Positions 1 to 10,612 of a stretch of DNA of 64,000 nucleotides are shown here, one piece after another (position 1 is the first letter of the stretch; each line of letters begins with the position of its first letter). This DNA is from Pseudomonas graminis (lineage in GTDB: Bacteria > Pseudomonadota > Gammaproteobacteria > Pseudomonadales > Pseudomonadaceae): assembly GCF_013201545.1 (NCBI RefSeq), contig NZ_CP053746.1:2569001-2633000 (forward strand), read 5' to 3'. The notes below the pieces were generated by a model that saw nothing but the letters and a program-made list of their open reading frames with translations, did no database searches and was not told the DNA's origin. The position numbers were made by a program, and so were the translations under genes.

Positions 1-872
<872 letters not shown>

Positions 873-1018
873 ATATAACACCCAAGCAATCTGCAGAGAG
901 ACAGCAGGTTGCGGTGTGTGAAGACGCATGAAGACGAAAGTTTGCGAACACACAAGCTGTACCTTGATCACATACCCGATTTGCTGAAGCGTTCGAGAGG
1001 ACGAGTCAGTACCCGAAT
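873..1018 (+). other. 23S-5S internal transcribed spacer
   Basis: About 146 bases between the 23S closing stem and the 5S start. No tRNA cloverleaf is visible, so this copy of the rRNA operon has a plain distal spacer. Confidence 0.8.
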
Positions 1019-1137
1019 TTCTTGACGACCATAGAGCGTTGGAACCACCTGATCCCATCCCGAACTCAGCAGTGAAACGATGCATCGCCGATGGTAGTGT
1101 GGGGTTTCCCCATGTGAGAGTAGGTCATCGTCAAGAT
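1019..1137 (+). rRNA. rrf: 5S ribosomal RNA
   Basis: The closing helix is formed by CTTGACGA near 1021 and TCGTCAAG near 1129-1136. Internally it carries the Pseudomonas 5S signatures GGAACCACCTGATCCCATCC and GAGAGTAGGTCATCG. Ends are set by the helix and are accurate to a few bases. Confidence 0.96.
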
Positions 1138-1147
1138 TAAATTCCGA

Positions 1148-1180
1148 AACCCCATCTGCGAAAGCAGATGGGGTTTTGTT
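1148..1180 (+). terminator. rRNA operon intrinsic terminator
   Basis: A perfect 12-bp stem, AACCCCATCTGC / GCAGATGGGGTT, closes a GAAA tetraloop and is followed by a T-rich tract (TTGTTTTTG). It lies 10 bases after the 5S gene. The roughly 165 bases from here to recC hold no other element I can support. Confidence 0.93.
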
Positions 1181-1344
1181 TTTGCGCGCGGAAACTTCTC
1201 AGCGCGGGAAAGTTGCCAAGTACTCGGCCCCCGCATCACCACCACGAAAGTACGTTTCCCTGTCGCCCTCACAAGATCGACCGCTAACGAATCCTCTCCC
1301 TCTGTTAGTCTTCTCCCTCTTTTGAAAGACCAAGGGACGCAGCT

Positions 1345-4300
1345 ATGCCGGTGACATCCAATCTCAACCCCGGGTTTATGGTGGTCCATGGGAATCGCCT
1401 GGATGAGCTGCGTGGCCTTGTGGTGTCATGGATGCGACGTTATCCCCTGACGCCCCTTGAAAACGAGGTAGCGCTGGTACAAAGCAACGGCATTGCGCAG
1501 TGGCTGAAGCTCGCTTTGGCAGAAGATGCACAGGACGACGATCAAGGGGGTTGCGGCATTGCCGCTGCGATCGATGTGCAGCTCCCTGGCAGCTTTATGT
1601 GGCAGCTGTACCGTGCGGTGTTGGGTAAAGCCGAGATTCCAGAAACCTCGTTGCTTGATAAAGCGCCCCTGACCTGGCGACTGATGCGACTGCTCCCCGG
1701 CCTGATCAACCAACCACATTTCGAGCCGCTGCAGCGATTCCTGACGGCCGATACAGACCTGCGCAAGCGCTGCCAGCTCTCCGAGCGACTCGCTGACCTG
1801 TTCGACCAATATCAGGTGTACCGCGCCGACTGGTTGGAAGATTGGGCTGCTGGCAAGCATCAACTCAGGACCGGCCGGGGAGAACCAAAGCCGCTGAAAG
1901 CAGAGAACTGCTGGCAAGCCGAACTGTGGGGTGCACTGCTCCATGATGTCGGTGCAGAGGGCATGGCCCAGAGCCGGGCCGGCGTGCATCAACGTTACAT
2001 CGAGCGCATTAATAGCCTGGTCGAGGCGCCGGCCGGTTTACCGGCGCGAGTGATCGTTTTCGGTATTTCCTCATTGCCAGCCCAGGCACTGGAAGCGCTG
2101 GCCGGGCTGGCCCGTTTCAGCCAGGTTCTGCTTTGCGTTCACAACCCTTGCCGCCATCACTGGGCGGACATCGTGGCTGACAAGGATCTCCTGCGTCACG
2201 AATACAAACGTCAATCGCGGAAACCCGGCATGCCAGTGGTGCTAAACCCTGATGCACTGCACCAGCATGCTCATCCGTTGCTGGCTGCGTGGGGCAAGCA
2301 GGGTCGTGACTACATCAATCTCCTCGACAGCCATGATGACCCGAATAGCTATCGTTCGATCTTTCGCGACGGGCGCATCGACCTGTTCAGCGAGAGCGAG
2401 CCTACAACCCTTCTGAACCAACTCCAGGACGATATCCTCGAGCTGCGCCCCTTGAGCGAGACCCGCGAAGTCTGGCCGCCCGTGGATATCAAGACCGACC
2501 GCTCAATCCGCTTTCATGTCGCCCACAGCGCCCAGCGCGAAGTGGAGGTGCTGCATGACCAACTGCTCGCGCGCTTCAGCAAAGATCCGGACCTTCGTCC
2601 TCGGGACGTCATCGTCATGGTGCCGGACATCGACAGCTACGCCCCCCACATTCGCGCAGTCTTCGGCCAACTGGATCGCGACGACCGCCGCTTTATTCCG
2701 TTCACCCTCGCCGACCAAGGCCAACGTGGCCGTGATCCGCTGCTGATCGCCGTGGAGCACTTGCTAAAGATTCCGGAAAGTCGGTTCCCGGTCAGTGAAA
2801 TCCTCGATCTATTGGACGTCCCCGCATTACGAGCGCGATTTGGCATTGATGAGCGAGACCTGCCAACCCTGCACCGCTGGATTGAAGGAGCGGGTATCCG
2901 ATGGGGGCTCAATGCGAAGCAGCGTGAAGGGCTGGGGCTGCCGGAACAGCTCGAGCAGAATAGCTGGCATTTTGGTCTGCGTCGCATGTTGCTGGGCTAC
3001 GCCGTCGGTGCGGGCGCGGCTTACGACGGCATTCAGCCGTATGACGAAATCGGCGGGCTGGATGCGGCCCTGATTGGCCCTCTCGTATCCCTGATCGACG
3101 CGCTTCAGGTTGCACACAATGAACTCTCACTGCCTGCGACGCCCGCGATGTGGGGGGCGCGCCTTCAGGCGATCATGCAGCTGTTCTTCATGGCCGACAG
3201 TGAGCACGACGACTACTTGCTCAGTCAGCTGGAAACCCTGCGTGAAACCTGGCTGCAGACCTGCGAGAACGTTGGCCTTGAAGAAGAGCTGCCGTTGACG
3301 GTCGTGCGTGAAGCCTGGCTGGCGGGGCTGGATCAAGGCCGCTTGTCCCAACGCTTTCTGGCCGGATCGGTCAACTTCTGCACGCTGATGCCGATGCGCG
3401 CGATTCCTTTCAAAATTGTCTGCCTGCTGGGCATGAACGACGGCGATTACCCCCGAGCCCAGCCCCCGCTGGATTTCGATCTGATGGGCAGCGACTACCG
3501 TCCCGGCGACCGTTCCCGACGCGAGGATGATCGTTATCTGTTGTTGGAAGCCCTGTTGTCCGCCCGTGATCAGCTGTACATCAGTTGGGTGGGGCGCAGC
3601 ATTCGCGACAACTCTGAGCGGCCAGCTTCGGTGCTCATCGGGCAGCTGCGCGATCATCTGTCCAGCGGTTGGCGGCTGGCCGACGCCATCAAGCCCGAAG
3701 ATGATAAAAAGCGCGATCCGGGGCAGCAGTTGCTGCACAAACTCACCGTCGAGCATCCGCTGCAGCCGTTCAGTGCCAAATACTTCCAGGAGAACCCGGA
3801 GTTCTTCAGCTTTGCCCGCGAGTGGCAGGTGCTGCACGAAGCTGTCACCGAAGCAGGGGAAACAAAAGCACTGCAAAAGCACTTGCAGGAAGAGCCGCTT
3901 AGCCTGATGCAGTTGCAGGATTTCCTGCGCAATCCGGTCAAGCACTTTTTCAGTCAGCGCTTGAAGATATTCTTCGAGGTTGCCGAAGCGCCCTTGGCGG
4001 ACGAGGAGCCTTTCGTGCTCGACGCGCTTGAGCGGTATGGCCTCAGCGACAGCCTGTTGCAAGCAGCGCTCACGGATCCCGAGCACATTCATGAATCGCT
4101 CACGGCTCAAGCGACGCGCTTGCAGGGCAGCGGACTGCTGCCGATGGCGGGGTTCGGTACCTTGTTGCAGGATGAGCTGATCGAACCGCTGCCGGATCTG
4201 GTCGCCCGCTACCACGACTTGCTGGTTCGCTGGCCGGTGCGGCTGCACAGCGCGCTGCCGGTCAGTTATGAGCATCAGGTCGTCGAACTCGATGGATGGG

Positions 4301-4830
4301 TTGATGGGCTTTATCAGAACCCTCAGAACGACTTACTTGCGATCACCGCTATCCCCAATGCCATTGCCAGCAAGAAGACGCGCAAGTGGCATCGTCTGAC
4401 CAAGCCGTGGGTGAACCATCTGGTGGCGTGCGCGTGCGATCTGCCGTTGACCACCGCGCTGGTGGCCAGCGACGAAACCCTCTTGCTGCCGCCGCTGGAC
4501 AAAGACACCGCCACGCGCACCCTCAACGACCTGCTGCTGGCCTGGCACCAAGGCATGCAGCGACCGCTGCCGATTGCGGTGAAAACAGCATTCGCCTGGC
4601 TGGGGCAGAACGATGAAGTCAAAGCCGAAGCCGCCGCGCGCAAGGCCTATGAAGGGGATGGCCAGAACACCAAGGGCGAGCGTGCCGAAAGCACTGCCCT
4701 GGCGCGTCAGTTCCCGGACTTCGACGCGCTGCTGGGCAGCGAAGAGTTCGTGGGCTGGTGCGAGGCATTGTACAAACCGATTTTTGAAGCGCCCTGGCAG
4801 GCACTTTCTCGCGAGGAGGCCGGCGCATGA
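1345..4830 (+). CDS. recC: RecBCD exonuclease V, gamma subunit RecC
   Basis: 1161 residues, the expected size for RecC, the Chi-recognition subunit of the ATP-dependent RecBCD helicase-nuclease for double-strand break repair. It starts with the family N-terminus (FMVVHGNRLDELR) and carries the inactive-helicase fold with SNGIAQWLKLAL near residue 50. The C-terminal half includes the conserved LMPMRAIPFKIVCLLGMNDGDYP stretch near 680-700. The ATG at 1345 follows AAGGGACGCAGCT. The stop codon overlaps the recB start (ATGA, 4827-4830), so recC and recB are translationally coupled. The gene directly follows an rRNA operon and its terminator, so it needs its own promoter, which I cannot pinpoint. 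Confidence 0.97.
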   Translation: MPVTSNLNPGFMVVHGNRLDELRGLVVSWMRRYPLTPLENEVALVQSNGIAQWLKLALAEDAQDDDQGGCGIAAAIDVQLPGSFMWQLYRAVLGKAEIPETSLLDKAPLTWRLMRLLPGLINQPHFEPLQRFLTADTDLRKRCQLSERLADLFDQYQVYRADWLEDWAAGKHQLRTGRGEPKPLKAENCWQAELWGALLHDVGAEGMAQSRAGVHQRYIERINSLVEAPAGLPARVIVFGISSLPAQALEALAGLARFSQVLLCVHNPCRHHWADIVADKDLLRHEYKRQSRKPGMPVVLNPDALHQHAHPLLAAWGKQGRDYINLLDSHDDPNSYRSIFRDGRIDLFSESEPTTLLNQLQDDILELRPLSETREVWPPVDIKTDRSIRFHVAHSAQREVEVLHDQLLARFSKDPDLRPRDVIVMVPDIDSYAPHIRAVFGQLDRDDRRFIPFTLADQGQRGRDPLLIAVEHLLKIPESRFPVSEILDLLDVPALRARFGIDERDLPTLHRWIEGAGIRWGLNAKQREGLGLPEQLEQNSWHFGLRRMLLGYAVGAGAAYDGIQPYDEIGGLDAALIGPLVSLIDALQVAHNELSLPATPAMWGARLQAIMQLFFMADSEHDDYLLSQLETLRETWLQTCENVGLEEELPLTVVREAWLAGLDQGRLSQRFLAGSVNFCTLMPMRAIPFKIVCLLGMNDGDYPRAQPPLDFDLMGSDYRPGDRSRREDDRYLLLEALLSARDQLYISWVGRSIRDNSERPASVLIGQLRDHLSSGWRLADAIKPEDDKKRDPGQQLLHKLTVEHPLQPFSAKYFQENPEFFSFAREWQVLHEAVTEAGETKALQKHLQEEPLSLMQLQDFLRNPVKHFFSQRLKIFFEVAEAPLADEEPFVLDALERYGLSDSLLQAALTDPEHIHESLTAQATRLQGSGLLPMAGFGTLLQDELIEPLPDLVARYHDLLVRWPVRLHSALPVSYEHQVVELDGWVDGLYQNPQNDLLAITAIPNAIASKKTRKWHRLTKPWVNHLVACACDLPLTTALVASDETLLLPPLDKDTATRTLNDLLLAWHQGMQRPLPIAVKTAFAWLGQNDEVKAEAAARKAYEGDGQNTKGERAESTALARQFPDFDALLGSEEFVGWCEALYKPIFEAPWQALSREEAGA

Positions 4831-7800
4831 GTGACGGAAAACAACCATTGGCCCTGCGCTTCCCGCTGAAAGGCAGCCAGCTGATTGAAGCCAGCGCCGG
4901 CACCGGCAAGACGTTCACCATCTCGGCGCTGTACCTGCGTCTGGTGTTGGGGCATGGCAGCGAGATTTCTGGCTTCGGCCGAGAGCTGTTACCGCCGCAG
5001 ATTCTGGTGGTGACGTTCACCGACGCAGCGACCAAGGAACTGCGCGACCGTATTCGCACGCGACTGGCCGAGGCCGCGCGGTTCTTTCGTGAAGAAATCG
5101 AAGCGCCTGATGCGTTGATCGCTGGGTTGCGGGACGAGTTCGCCATTGAGCAATGGCCCGGCTGCGCCAGCCGTCTCGACATCGCGGCGCAGTGGATGGA
5201 CGAAGCGGCGGTCTCGACCATCCACAGCTGGTGTCAGCGCATGCTGCGCGAACACGCCTTCGACAGCGGCAGCCTGTTCACCCAGAGCCTGGAAACCGAT
5301 CACACCGATTTGCTGAGCGAAGTGCTGCGCGATTACTGGCGCAAGTTCTGTTACCCCATGAGCGGCGACGCGCTGCTATGGGTGCGCGAGAACTGGGGCG
5401 GACCCGCGGCGCTACTGCCAAGGGTGCGCGCATTGTTCGGCAGTGAGCGGGCGAGTGTGACGCAAACCCCGACGCAGATCATCGAGCAGTCGATTCAGGA
5501 GCGGCGCGAAACCCTCCGCCAGCTCAAGGCGCCATGGGCCAACTGGGCCGCGGAGCTGCATGCGATCTGCATCGACGGCGTCGCCTGCAAAGTGGTCGAT
5601 GGCCGCAAGATGCAGGAGCGCTACTTCCGCCCGTGGTTCGACAAGCTGATTGCCTGGGCCAATGACGACGAGCAAGAGCAACTCGACCTCGGCACCGGTT
5701 TCACCCGGCTAACGCCCGATGGCATTGCCGAAGCGTGGAAGAACAATCCCCCGTCGCACCCCGCGTTCGAGGCGATGGTCGAGCTCAAGGTGGCGCTGGA
5801 CACGCTGCCAACGCCCGATGCAGCGGTGCTCGAACACGCGGCCCAATGGGTCGGCGCCCGCTTTGAAGAAGAGAAGCGCCGCCGCGCCGAGATGGGTTTC
5901 GACGACATGCTGCTGCGGCTGGACGCTGCATTGCGCGGCAGCGGCGGCGAGCGCCTGGCGACGTTGATCCGCGAGCAGTTTCCGGTCGCGTTGATCGATG
6001 AATTCCAAGACACGGACCCCGTGCAGTACCGCATTTTCGACAGCATCTACCGGCTTGAGGCCAACGACGAGAGCACCGGCCTGTTCCTCATCGGCGACCC
6101 GAAGCAGGCGATCTACGCGTTCCGTGGTGCCGACATCTATACCTACCTGCGCGCCCGTCAGGCCACCACCGGGCGGTTGCACACGCTGGGCACCAACTTC
6201 CGTTCCAGCCACGCGATGGTCGATGCGGTGAACCACGTGTTTACGCGCGCGGAGACGAGCGAGGCCGGTCGCGGGGCGTTCCTGTTCCGCACGCCTGAGG
6301 ACAATCCCGTGCCGTTTCTGGCAGTCGGGTCTCAAGGCCGTAAAGAGACTTTGCAGGTCGACGGTCAGGTGCTTGCGGCGCTCAACGTCTGGCAGCTGGA
6401 AACCGATCAGCCAGTGTCGGGCACGGTGTATCGAGCGCAACTGGCGGCGAGTTGCGCCAGTGAGATCGTGCGTTTGCTCAACGCCGGGCAACAAGGGCAA
6501 GCGGGCTTTGCCAAAGCTGGAGAGCCATTGAGACAACTGCTGCCCGCCGACATCGCAATTCTGGTGCGTGATGCCAAGGAAGCCCAGGCGGTGCGTGGCG
6601 AGTTGTCGGCGCGGGGTGTGCGCAGTGTGTATCTCTCGGACAAGGACTCGGTGTTCGCCGCGCAAGAAGCCCATGACCTGCTCGCCTGGCTCAAGGCCTG
6701 CGCCGAGCCTGACGCCGAGCGAACCCTGCGCGCGGCCTTGGCCTGCATCACTCTTGCGTTGCCGCTGGCCGAACTTGAGCTGCTGAATCAGGACGAGCTG
6801 GCGTGGGAAAACCGCGTCATGCAGTTCCGCGATTACCGACGCATCTGGCGCACCCAAGGCGTGCTGCCCATGCTGCGTCGGCTGCTGCACGACTTCAAAT
6901 TGCCCCAAGCGCTGGTTCAGCGAACCGATGGCGAGCGTGTGCTGACCAACCTGCTGCACCTCAGCGAACTGATGCAGCAGGCCGCCGCCGAGTTGGATGG
7001 CGAGCAGGCGCTGATTCGTCATCTGAGCGAGCACTTGGCGCTGTCAGGTCAAGCGGGAGAAGAGCAGATCCTGCGCCTCGAAAGCGATGAACAACTGGTC
7101 AAGGTCGTGACCATCCACAAATCCAAAGGCCTGGAATATCCGCTGGTGTTCCTGCCCTTCATATGTTCGACGAAGCCGGTGGACGGCAGCCGTTTGCCGC
7201 TGCACTTCCATGACGCCGAAGGCCACGCGCAGATCAGTCTCAAACCCACGCCGGCGCTGATCGAGCAAGCGGATGACGAGCGTCTGGCGGAAGACCTGCG
7301 TCTGCTTTATGTGGCCCTGACCCGCGCTCAACACGCGTGCTGGCTGGGCGTTGCCGATCTCAAACGCGGCAGCAACAGCGCCTCGATACTCCATCGTTCC
7401 GCCCTGGGTTATTTGCTCGGCGGCGGGCAGAAGCTGGCTGAGTCAGTGGCATTGGGCCAATGGCTGCGCTCGCTGGCAGAGGACCACCCGGCCGTGAAAG
7501 TTGAACCCGTTCCACTGCCCACCACCGAGTCCTTCAGCGCGCCGCGCAACGAGGTCGCATTGAGCAAGCCGCGCGTGCCCCGGCGCAGCGCCCGGGAGAA
7601 CTGGTGGATTGCTTCCTACAGCGCGCTGCGCATCGGCGACACCATCACCGACAGCGGCGATCAGTCGCCGGACAGCCCGCAAGCGCAGAAGCTGTTCGAC
7701 GATGAGCGTCTCGACCCGGATGCGCCGCGCGAGGTCATGGTCAGCGGCGGCGATATCCACCGATTCCCGCGTGGCCCCAACCCCGGCACCTTCCTGCACG

Positions 7801-8525
7801 GGCTGTTGGAGTGGGCCGGTGAGAAGGGCTTTGCCGAGGCGGCTGCCGATCCGCTTGCGCTGGAGAAAGTCGTCGCCCAACGCTGCAATAGGCGCGACTG
7901 GAAAGGCTGGATCAACACGCTGACCGACTGGCTGCAGCATCTGTTGACCCTGCCGCTGCGTTTGGGCACAGAGGTGCAGCCCATGGCCTTGTGTGAGCTG
8001 GATCAGCCGAACCAGTACCGCGTCGAAATGGAGTTCTGGTTCGCCTGCTCGAAAGTCGATGTGGCGCAGATGGACGCGCTGGTTCGCCGATACACCCACA
8101 ACGGTGCGCCGAGGGCGGCGGCAGAAACGGTTTCGCTGAACGGCATGTTCAAGGGCTTCATCGACCTGACGTTCGAGCACGAAGGTCGTTACTTCGTTGC
8201 GGACTACAAATCCAACTGGCTGGGCGTCGACGACGATGCCTACACCGAGCAGGCGATGGAAAACTCGATTCTGGACAACCGCTACGACCTGCAATACGTG
8301 CTTTACCTGCTGGCCTTGCACCGTCAGCTCAAGGCGCGGCTCGCCGATTACGATTACGACCGGCACATGGGCGGCGCGGTGTACCTGTTCGTGCGCGGCA
8401 GCCGCGCGGCGAGTCAGGGTGCGTGGTTCACCCGACCGCCCCGTGAGTTGATCGAAAGTCTCGATCTGCTGTTTCAGGGCCGAGCGCCGATCACGGCCGA
8501 CGTGCTGTCAGGAGACCTCGTATGA
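4827..8525 (+). CDS. recB: RecBCD exonuclease V, beta subunit RecB
   Basis: 1232 residues. The N-terminal part is a superfamily 1A (UvrD-like) 3'-5' helicase: Walker A ASAGTGKT at residues 22-29, Walker B ALIDEFQDTDPVQY near 390-403, and later motifs FLIGDPKQAIYAFRGAD and VVTIHKSKGLEYPLVF. The C-terminal RecB nuclease domain is intact: IDL (Asp1113) and the DYKSN motif (Asp1126, Lys1128) are the expected metal-binding and catalytic residues. The subunit should therefore be active as both motor and nuclease. It overlaps recC and recD by four bases each. Confidence 0.97.
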   Translation: MSDGKQPLALRFPLKGSQLIEASAGTGKTFTISALYLRLVLGHGSEISGFGRELLPPQILVVTFTDAATKELRDRIRTRLAEAARFFREEIEAPDALIAGLRDEFAIEQWPGCASRLDIAAQWMDEAAVSTIHSWCQRMLREHAFDSGSLFTQSLETDHTDLLSEVLRDYWRKFCYPMSGDALLWVRENWGGPAALLPRVRALFGSERASVTQTPTQIIEQSIQERRETLRQLKAPWANWAAELHAICIDGVACKVVDGRKMQERYFRPWFDKLIAWANDDEQEQLDLGTGFTRLTPDGIAEAWKNNPPSHPAFEAMVELKVALDTLPTPDAAVLEHAAQWVGARFEEEKRRRAEMGFDDMLLRLDAALRGSGGERLATLIREQFPVALIDEFQDTDPVQYRIFDSIYRLEANDESTGLFLIGDPKQAIYAFRGADIYTYLRARQATTGRLHTLGTNFRSSHAMVDAVNHVFTRAETSEAGRGAFLFRTPEDNPVPFLAVGSQGRKETLQVDGQVLAALNVWQLETDQPVSGTVYRAQLAASCASEIVRLLNAGQQGQAGFAKAGEPLRQLLPADIAILVRDAKEAQAVRGELSARGVRSVYLSDKDSVFAAQEAHDLLAWLKACAEPDAERTLRAALACITLALPLAELELLNQDELAWENRVMQFRDYRRIWRTQGVLPMLRRLLHDFKLPQALVQRTDGERVLTNLLHLSELMQQAAAELDGEQALIRHLSEHLALSGQAGEEQILRLESDEQLVKVVTIHKSKGLEYPLVFLPFICSTKPVDGSRLPLHFHDAEGHAQISLKPTPALIEQADDERLAEDLRLLYVALTRAQHACWLGVADLKRGSNSASILHRSALGYLLGGGQKLAESVALGQWLRSLAEDHPAVKVEPVPLPTTESFSAPRNEVALSKPRVPRRSARENWWIASYSALRIGDTITDSGDQSPDSPQAQKLFDDERLDPDAPREVMVSGGDIHRFPRGPNPGTFLHGLLEWAGEKGFAEAAADPLALEKVVAQRCNRRDWKGWINTLTDWLQHLLTLPLRLGTEVQPMALCELDQPNQYRVEMEFWFACSKVDVAQMDALVRRYTHNGAPRAAAETVSLNGMFKGFIDLTFEHEGRYFVADYKSNWLGVDDDAYTEQAMENSILDNRYDLQYVLYLLALHRQLKARLADYDYDRHMGGAVYLFVRGSRAASQGAWFTRPPRELIESLDLLFQGRAPITADVLSGDLV

Positions 8526-10609
8526 ACCGGACCTTCGCTCACTTGATGCCCTCGGCGCTGGACGCCGACAGCCTGGCCGAGCTGAAGCCCCTCAGCCGCG
8601 TGGATGACTTGCTGCTGTTGCTGCAACGCTGGGTCGAGCGCGGCTGGCTGCGAGCGCTGGATAAGGCCTTCGTGGCGTTTCTGGCGGACCTTGATCCTGC
8701 CGCCGATTCGCTGGTGCTGTTGGCGGCCACGCTGACCAGCCACCAGTTGGGCCACGGGCACGTCTGTCTGGACCTCTATGAAACCCTGAAAGAGCCGGAC
8801 TTCGCCCTGTCGCTGCCGCCGGAGGGCGATGTGTTGTCGACGCCGATGCTGCTGCCGTCCTCGCTGCTCAAATCCCTCGACGGCGCGACGTGGTGCAAGG
8901 CGCTGGAAGCCAGCGCGCTGGTGGCCCACGCAGGGGACCTCAGCGAAGCAGCAGCACAGAGGCCGTTGGTTTTATCCGATCGGCGCCTGTACCTGCGCCG
9001 TTACTGGACGTATGAACGGCGGATCGATGCGGCGTTGCGTCGTCGACTGGCTCAGGTGGAAACGGGGTTCAGCGATTTGCCCCAGCGTCTGGATGCGCTG
9101 TTCGGCCCGGCCAACCATGCGCCTGACGCCTTGATCGACTGGCAAAAGTTGGCGTGCGCCCTGGCAACCCGAGGCGCGTTCAGCATCATCACCGGCGGCC
9201 CCGGCACGGGCAAGACGACCACGGTCGTGCGTTTGCTGGCACTGCTGCAATCGCCAGCGGTTGAGCGCGGCAAGCCGTTGCGTATTCGTCTGGCGGCACC
9301 GACCGGCAAGGCCGCGGCACGCCTGACCGAGTCGATCAGTCATCAGGTGCAGTCGCTGCAAGTGCCGGAAGACGTGCGGCAGAAAATCCCCAGTGAAGTC
9401 ACGACGGTTCACCGTTTGCTGGGCAGCCGTCCGGGCACACGGCATTTTCGTCATCACGCGGGCAACCCGTTGCCGCTGGACGTGCTGGTGGTCGACGAAG
9501 CTTCAATGATAGACCTGGAAATGATGGCCAACCTGCTCGACGCATTGCCGCCCCATGCACGGATGGTGTTGCTGGGCGACAAGGATCAACTGGCGTCAGT
9601 TGAGGCTGGCGCCGTGCTGGGCGATTTGTGCCGCGACGCGGAGGCGGGGATGTACAGCCCGCAGACCCAAGCGTGGCTGGAATCGGTCAGCGGCGAAGAT
9701 CTTTCCAGGAGCGGTTTGCAGCAGGGCGACGATCAGCATCACGCCTTGGCGCAACAGGTGGTGATGCTGCGCCACTCTCGGCGTTTCGTGGCGGGCAGCG
9801 GCATCGGTCAGTTGGCGAAGCTGGTCAATCAGCAGCAGGACCAGGAAGCGCGCGCATTGCTCGCGGCTCGCCAGTACCCGGACCTGTTTTCCCTGGTGCT
9901 CAAGGGTGAGCAGGACCGCGCGCTGTCGCGACTGCTGCTCGACGGTCACGGCGACGGCCCGCAAGGCTATCGCCATTATTTGGGCGTGATGCACGCGCAG
10001 CGGCCGCAAAATCTGACGCAGATCGAAGACCTGCGCAGTGTCGAGTGGGCGCGGCAGGTGCTCAATGCGTTCGATGAGTTCCAGCTGCTGTGTGCCGTGC
10101 GCAAAGGGCCGTGGGGCGTGGAAGGGTTGAATCGACGGATCACTGAAACGCTGTTCAGCGCCGGACTGATCGAGAGCGATCATCAGTGGTACGAGGGGCG
10201 CCCGGTGTTGATGACACGCAACGATTACGGGCTGGGTTTGATGAACGGCGACATCGGCATTGCCCTGCGTCTGCCCGAGGGGCCGGTTGAGGAGAACCGT
10301 CAGGCGCTGCGTGTTGCGTTCCCGCGTAACGACGGCAGCGGCGGGGTGCGCTTCGTGCTGCCGAGCCGGCTCAATGACGTGGAAACGGTGTACGCGATGA
10401 CGGTGCACAAATCCCAGGGCTCGGAGTTCGCGCACACGGCGCTGATCCTGCCCGAAGCGCTGAACCCGGTGCTGACCAAGGAGTTGATCTACACAGGCAT
10501 CACCCGGGCCAAGCACTGGTTCAGCCTGATCGAGCCGCGTCAGGGCGTGTTTGAAGAGGCGCTGCGGCGCAAGGTCAAGCGCCTGAGCGGTTTGATGTTG
10601 GGGCTGTGA
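8522..10609 (+). CDS. recD: RecBCD exonuclease V, alpha subunit RecD
   Basis: 695 residues, the 5'-3' superfamily 1B helicase of RecBCD. Walker A GGPGTGKT is at residues 225-232 (Lys231), Walker B is VVVDEASMIDLEMM, and the C-terminal MTVHKSQGSEFAHTALILP motif VI region is intact. The long N-terminal segment of about 210 residues is typical of the RecB-interacting domain. The ATG overlaps the recB stop (ATGA). The stop codon lies 3 bases from the stop of the convergent transporter gene on the other strand, so the two transcripts probably run into each other. Confidence 0.97.
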   Translation: MNRTFAHLMPSALDADSLAELKPLSRVDDLLLLLQRWVERGWLRALDKAFVAFLADLDPAADSLVLLAATLTSHQLGHGHVCLDLYETLKEPDFALSLPPEGDVLSTPMLLPSSLLKSLDGATWCKALEASALVAHAGDLSEAAAQRPLVLSDRRLYLRRYWTYERRIDAALRRRLAQVETGFSDLPQRLDALFGPANHAPDALIDWQKLACALATRGAFSIITGGPGTGKTTTVVRLLALLQSPAVERGKPLRIRLAAPTGKAAARLTESISHQVQSLQVPEDVRQKIPSEVTTVHRLLGSRPGTRHFRHHAGNPLPLDVLVVDEASMIDLEMMANLLDALPPHARMVLLGDKDQLASVEAGAVLGDLCRDAEAGMYSPQTQAWLESVSGEDLSRSGLQQGDDQHHALAQQVVMLRHSRRFVAGSGIGQLAKLVNQQQDQEARALLAARQYPDLFSLVLKGEQDRALSRLLLDGHGDGPQGYRHYLGVMHAQRPQNLTQIEDLRSVEWARQVLNAFDEFQLLCAVRKGPWGVEGLNRRITETLFSAGLIESDHQWYEGRPVLMTRNDYGLGLMNGDIGIALRLPEGPVEENRQALRVAFPRNDGSGGVRFVLPSRLNDVETVYAMTVHKSQGSEFAHTALILPEALNPVLTKELIYTGITRAKHWFSLIEPRQGVFEEALRRKVKRLSGLMLGL

Positions 10610-10612
10610 GGC

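Noticed and set aside
5709..7034. 441-codon minus-strand frame inside recB
   Set aside because: Shadow of recB, whose helicase motifs are intact in the plus frame; no start context or motifs.
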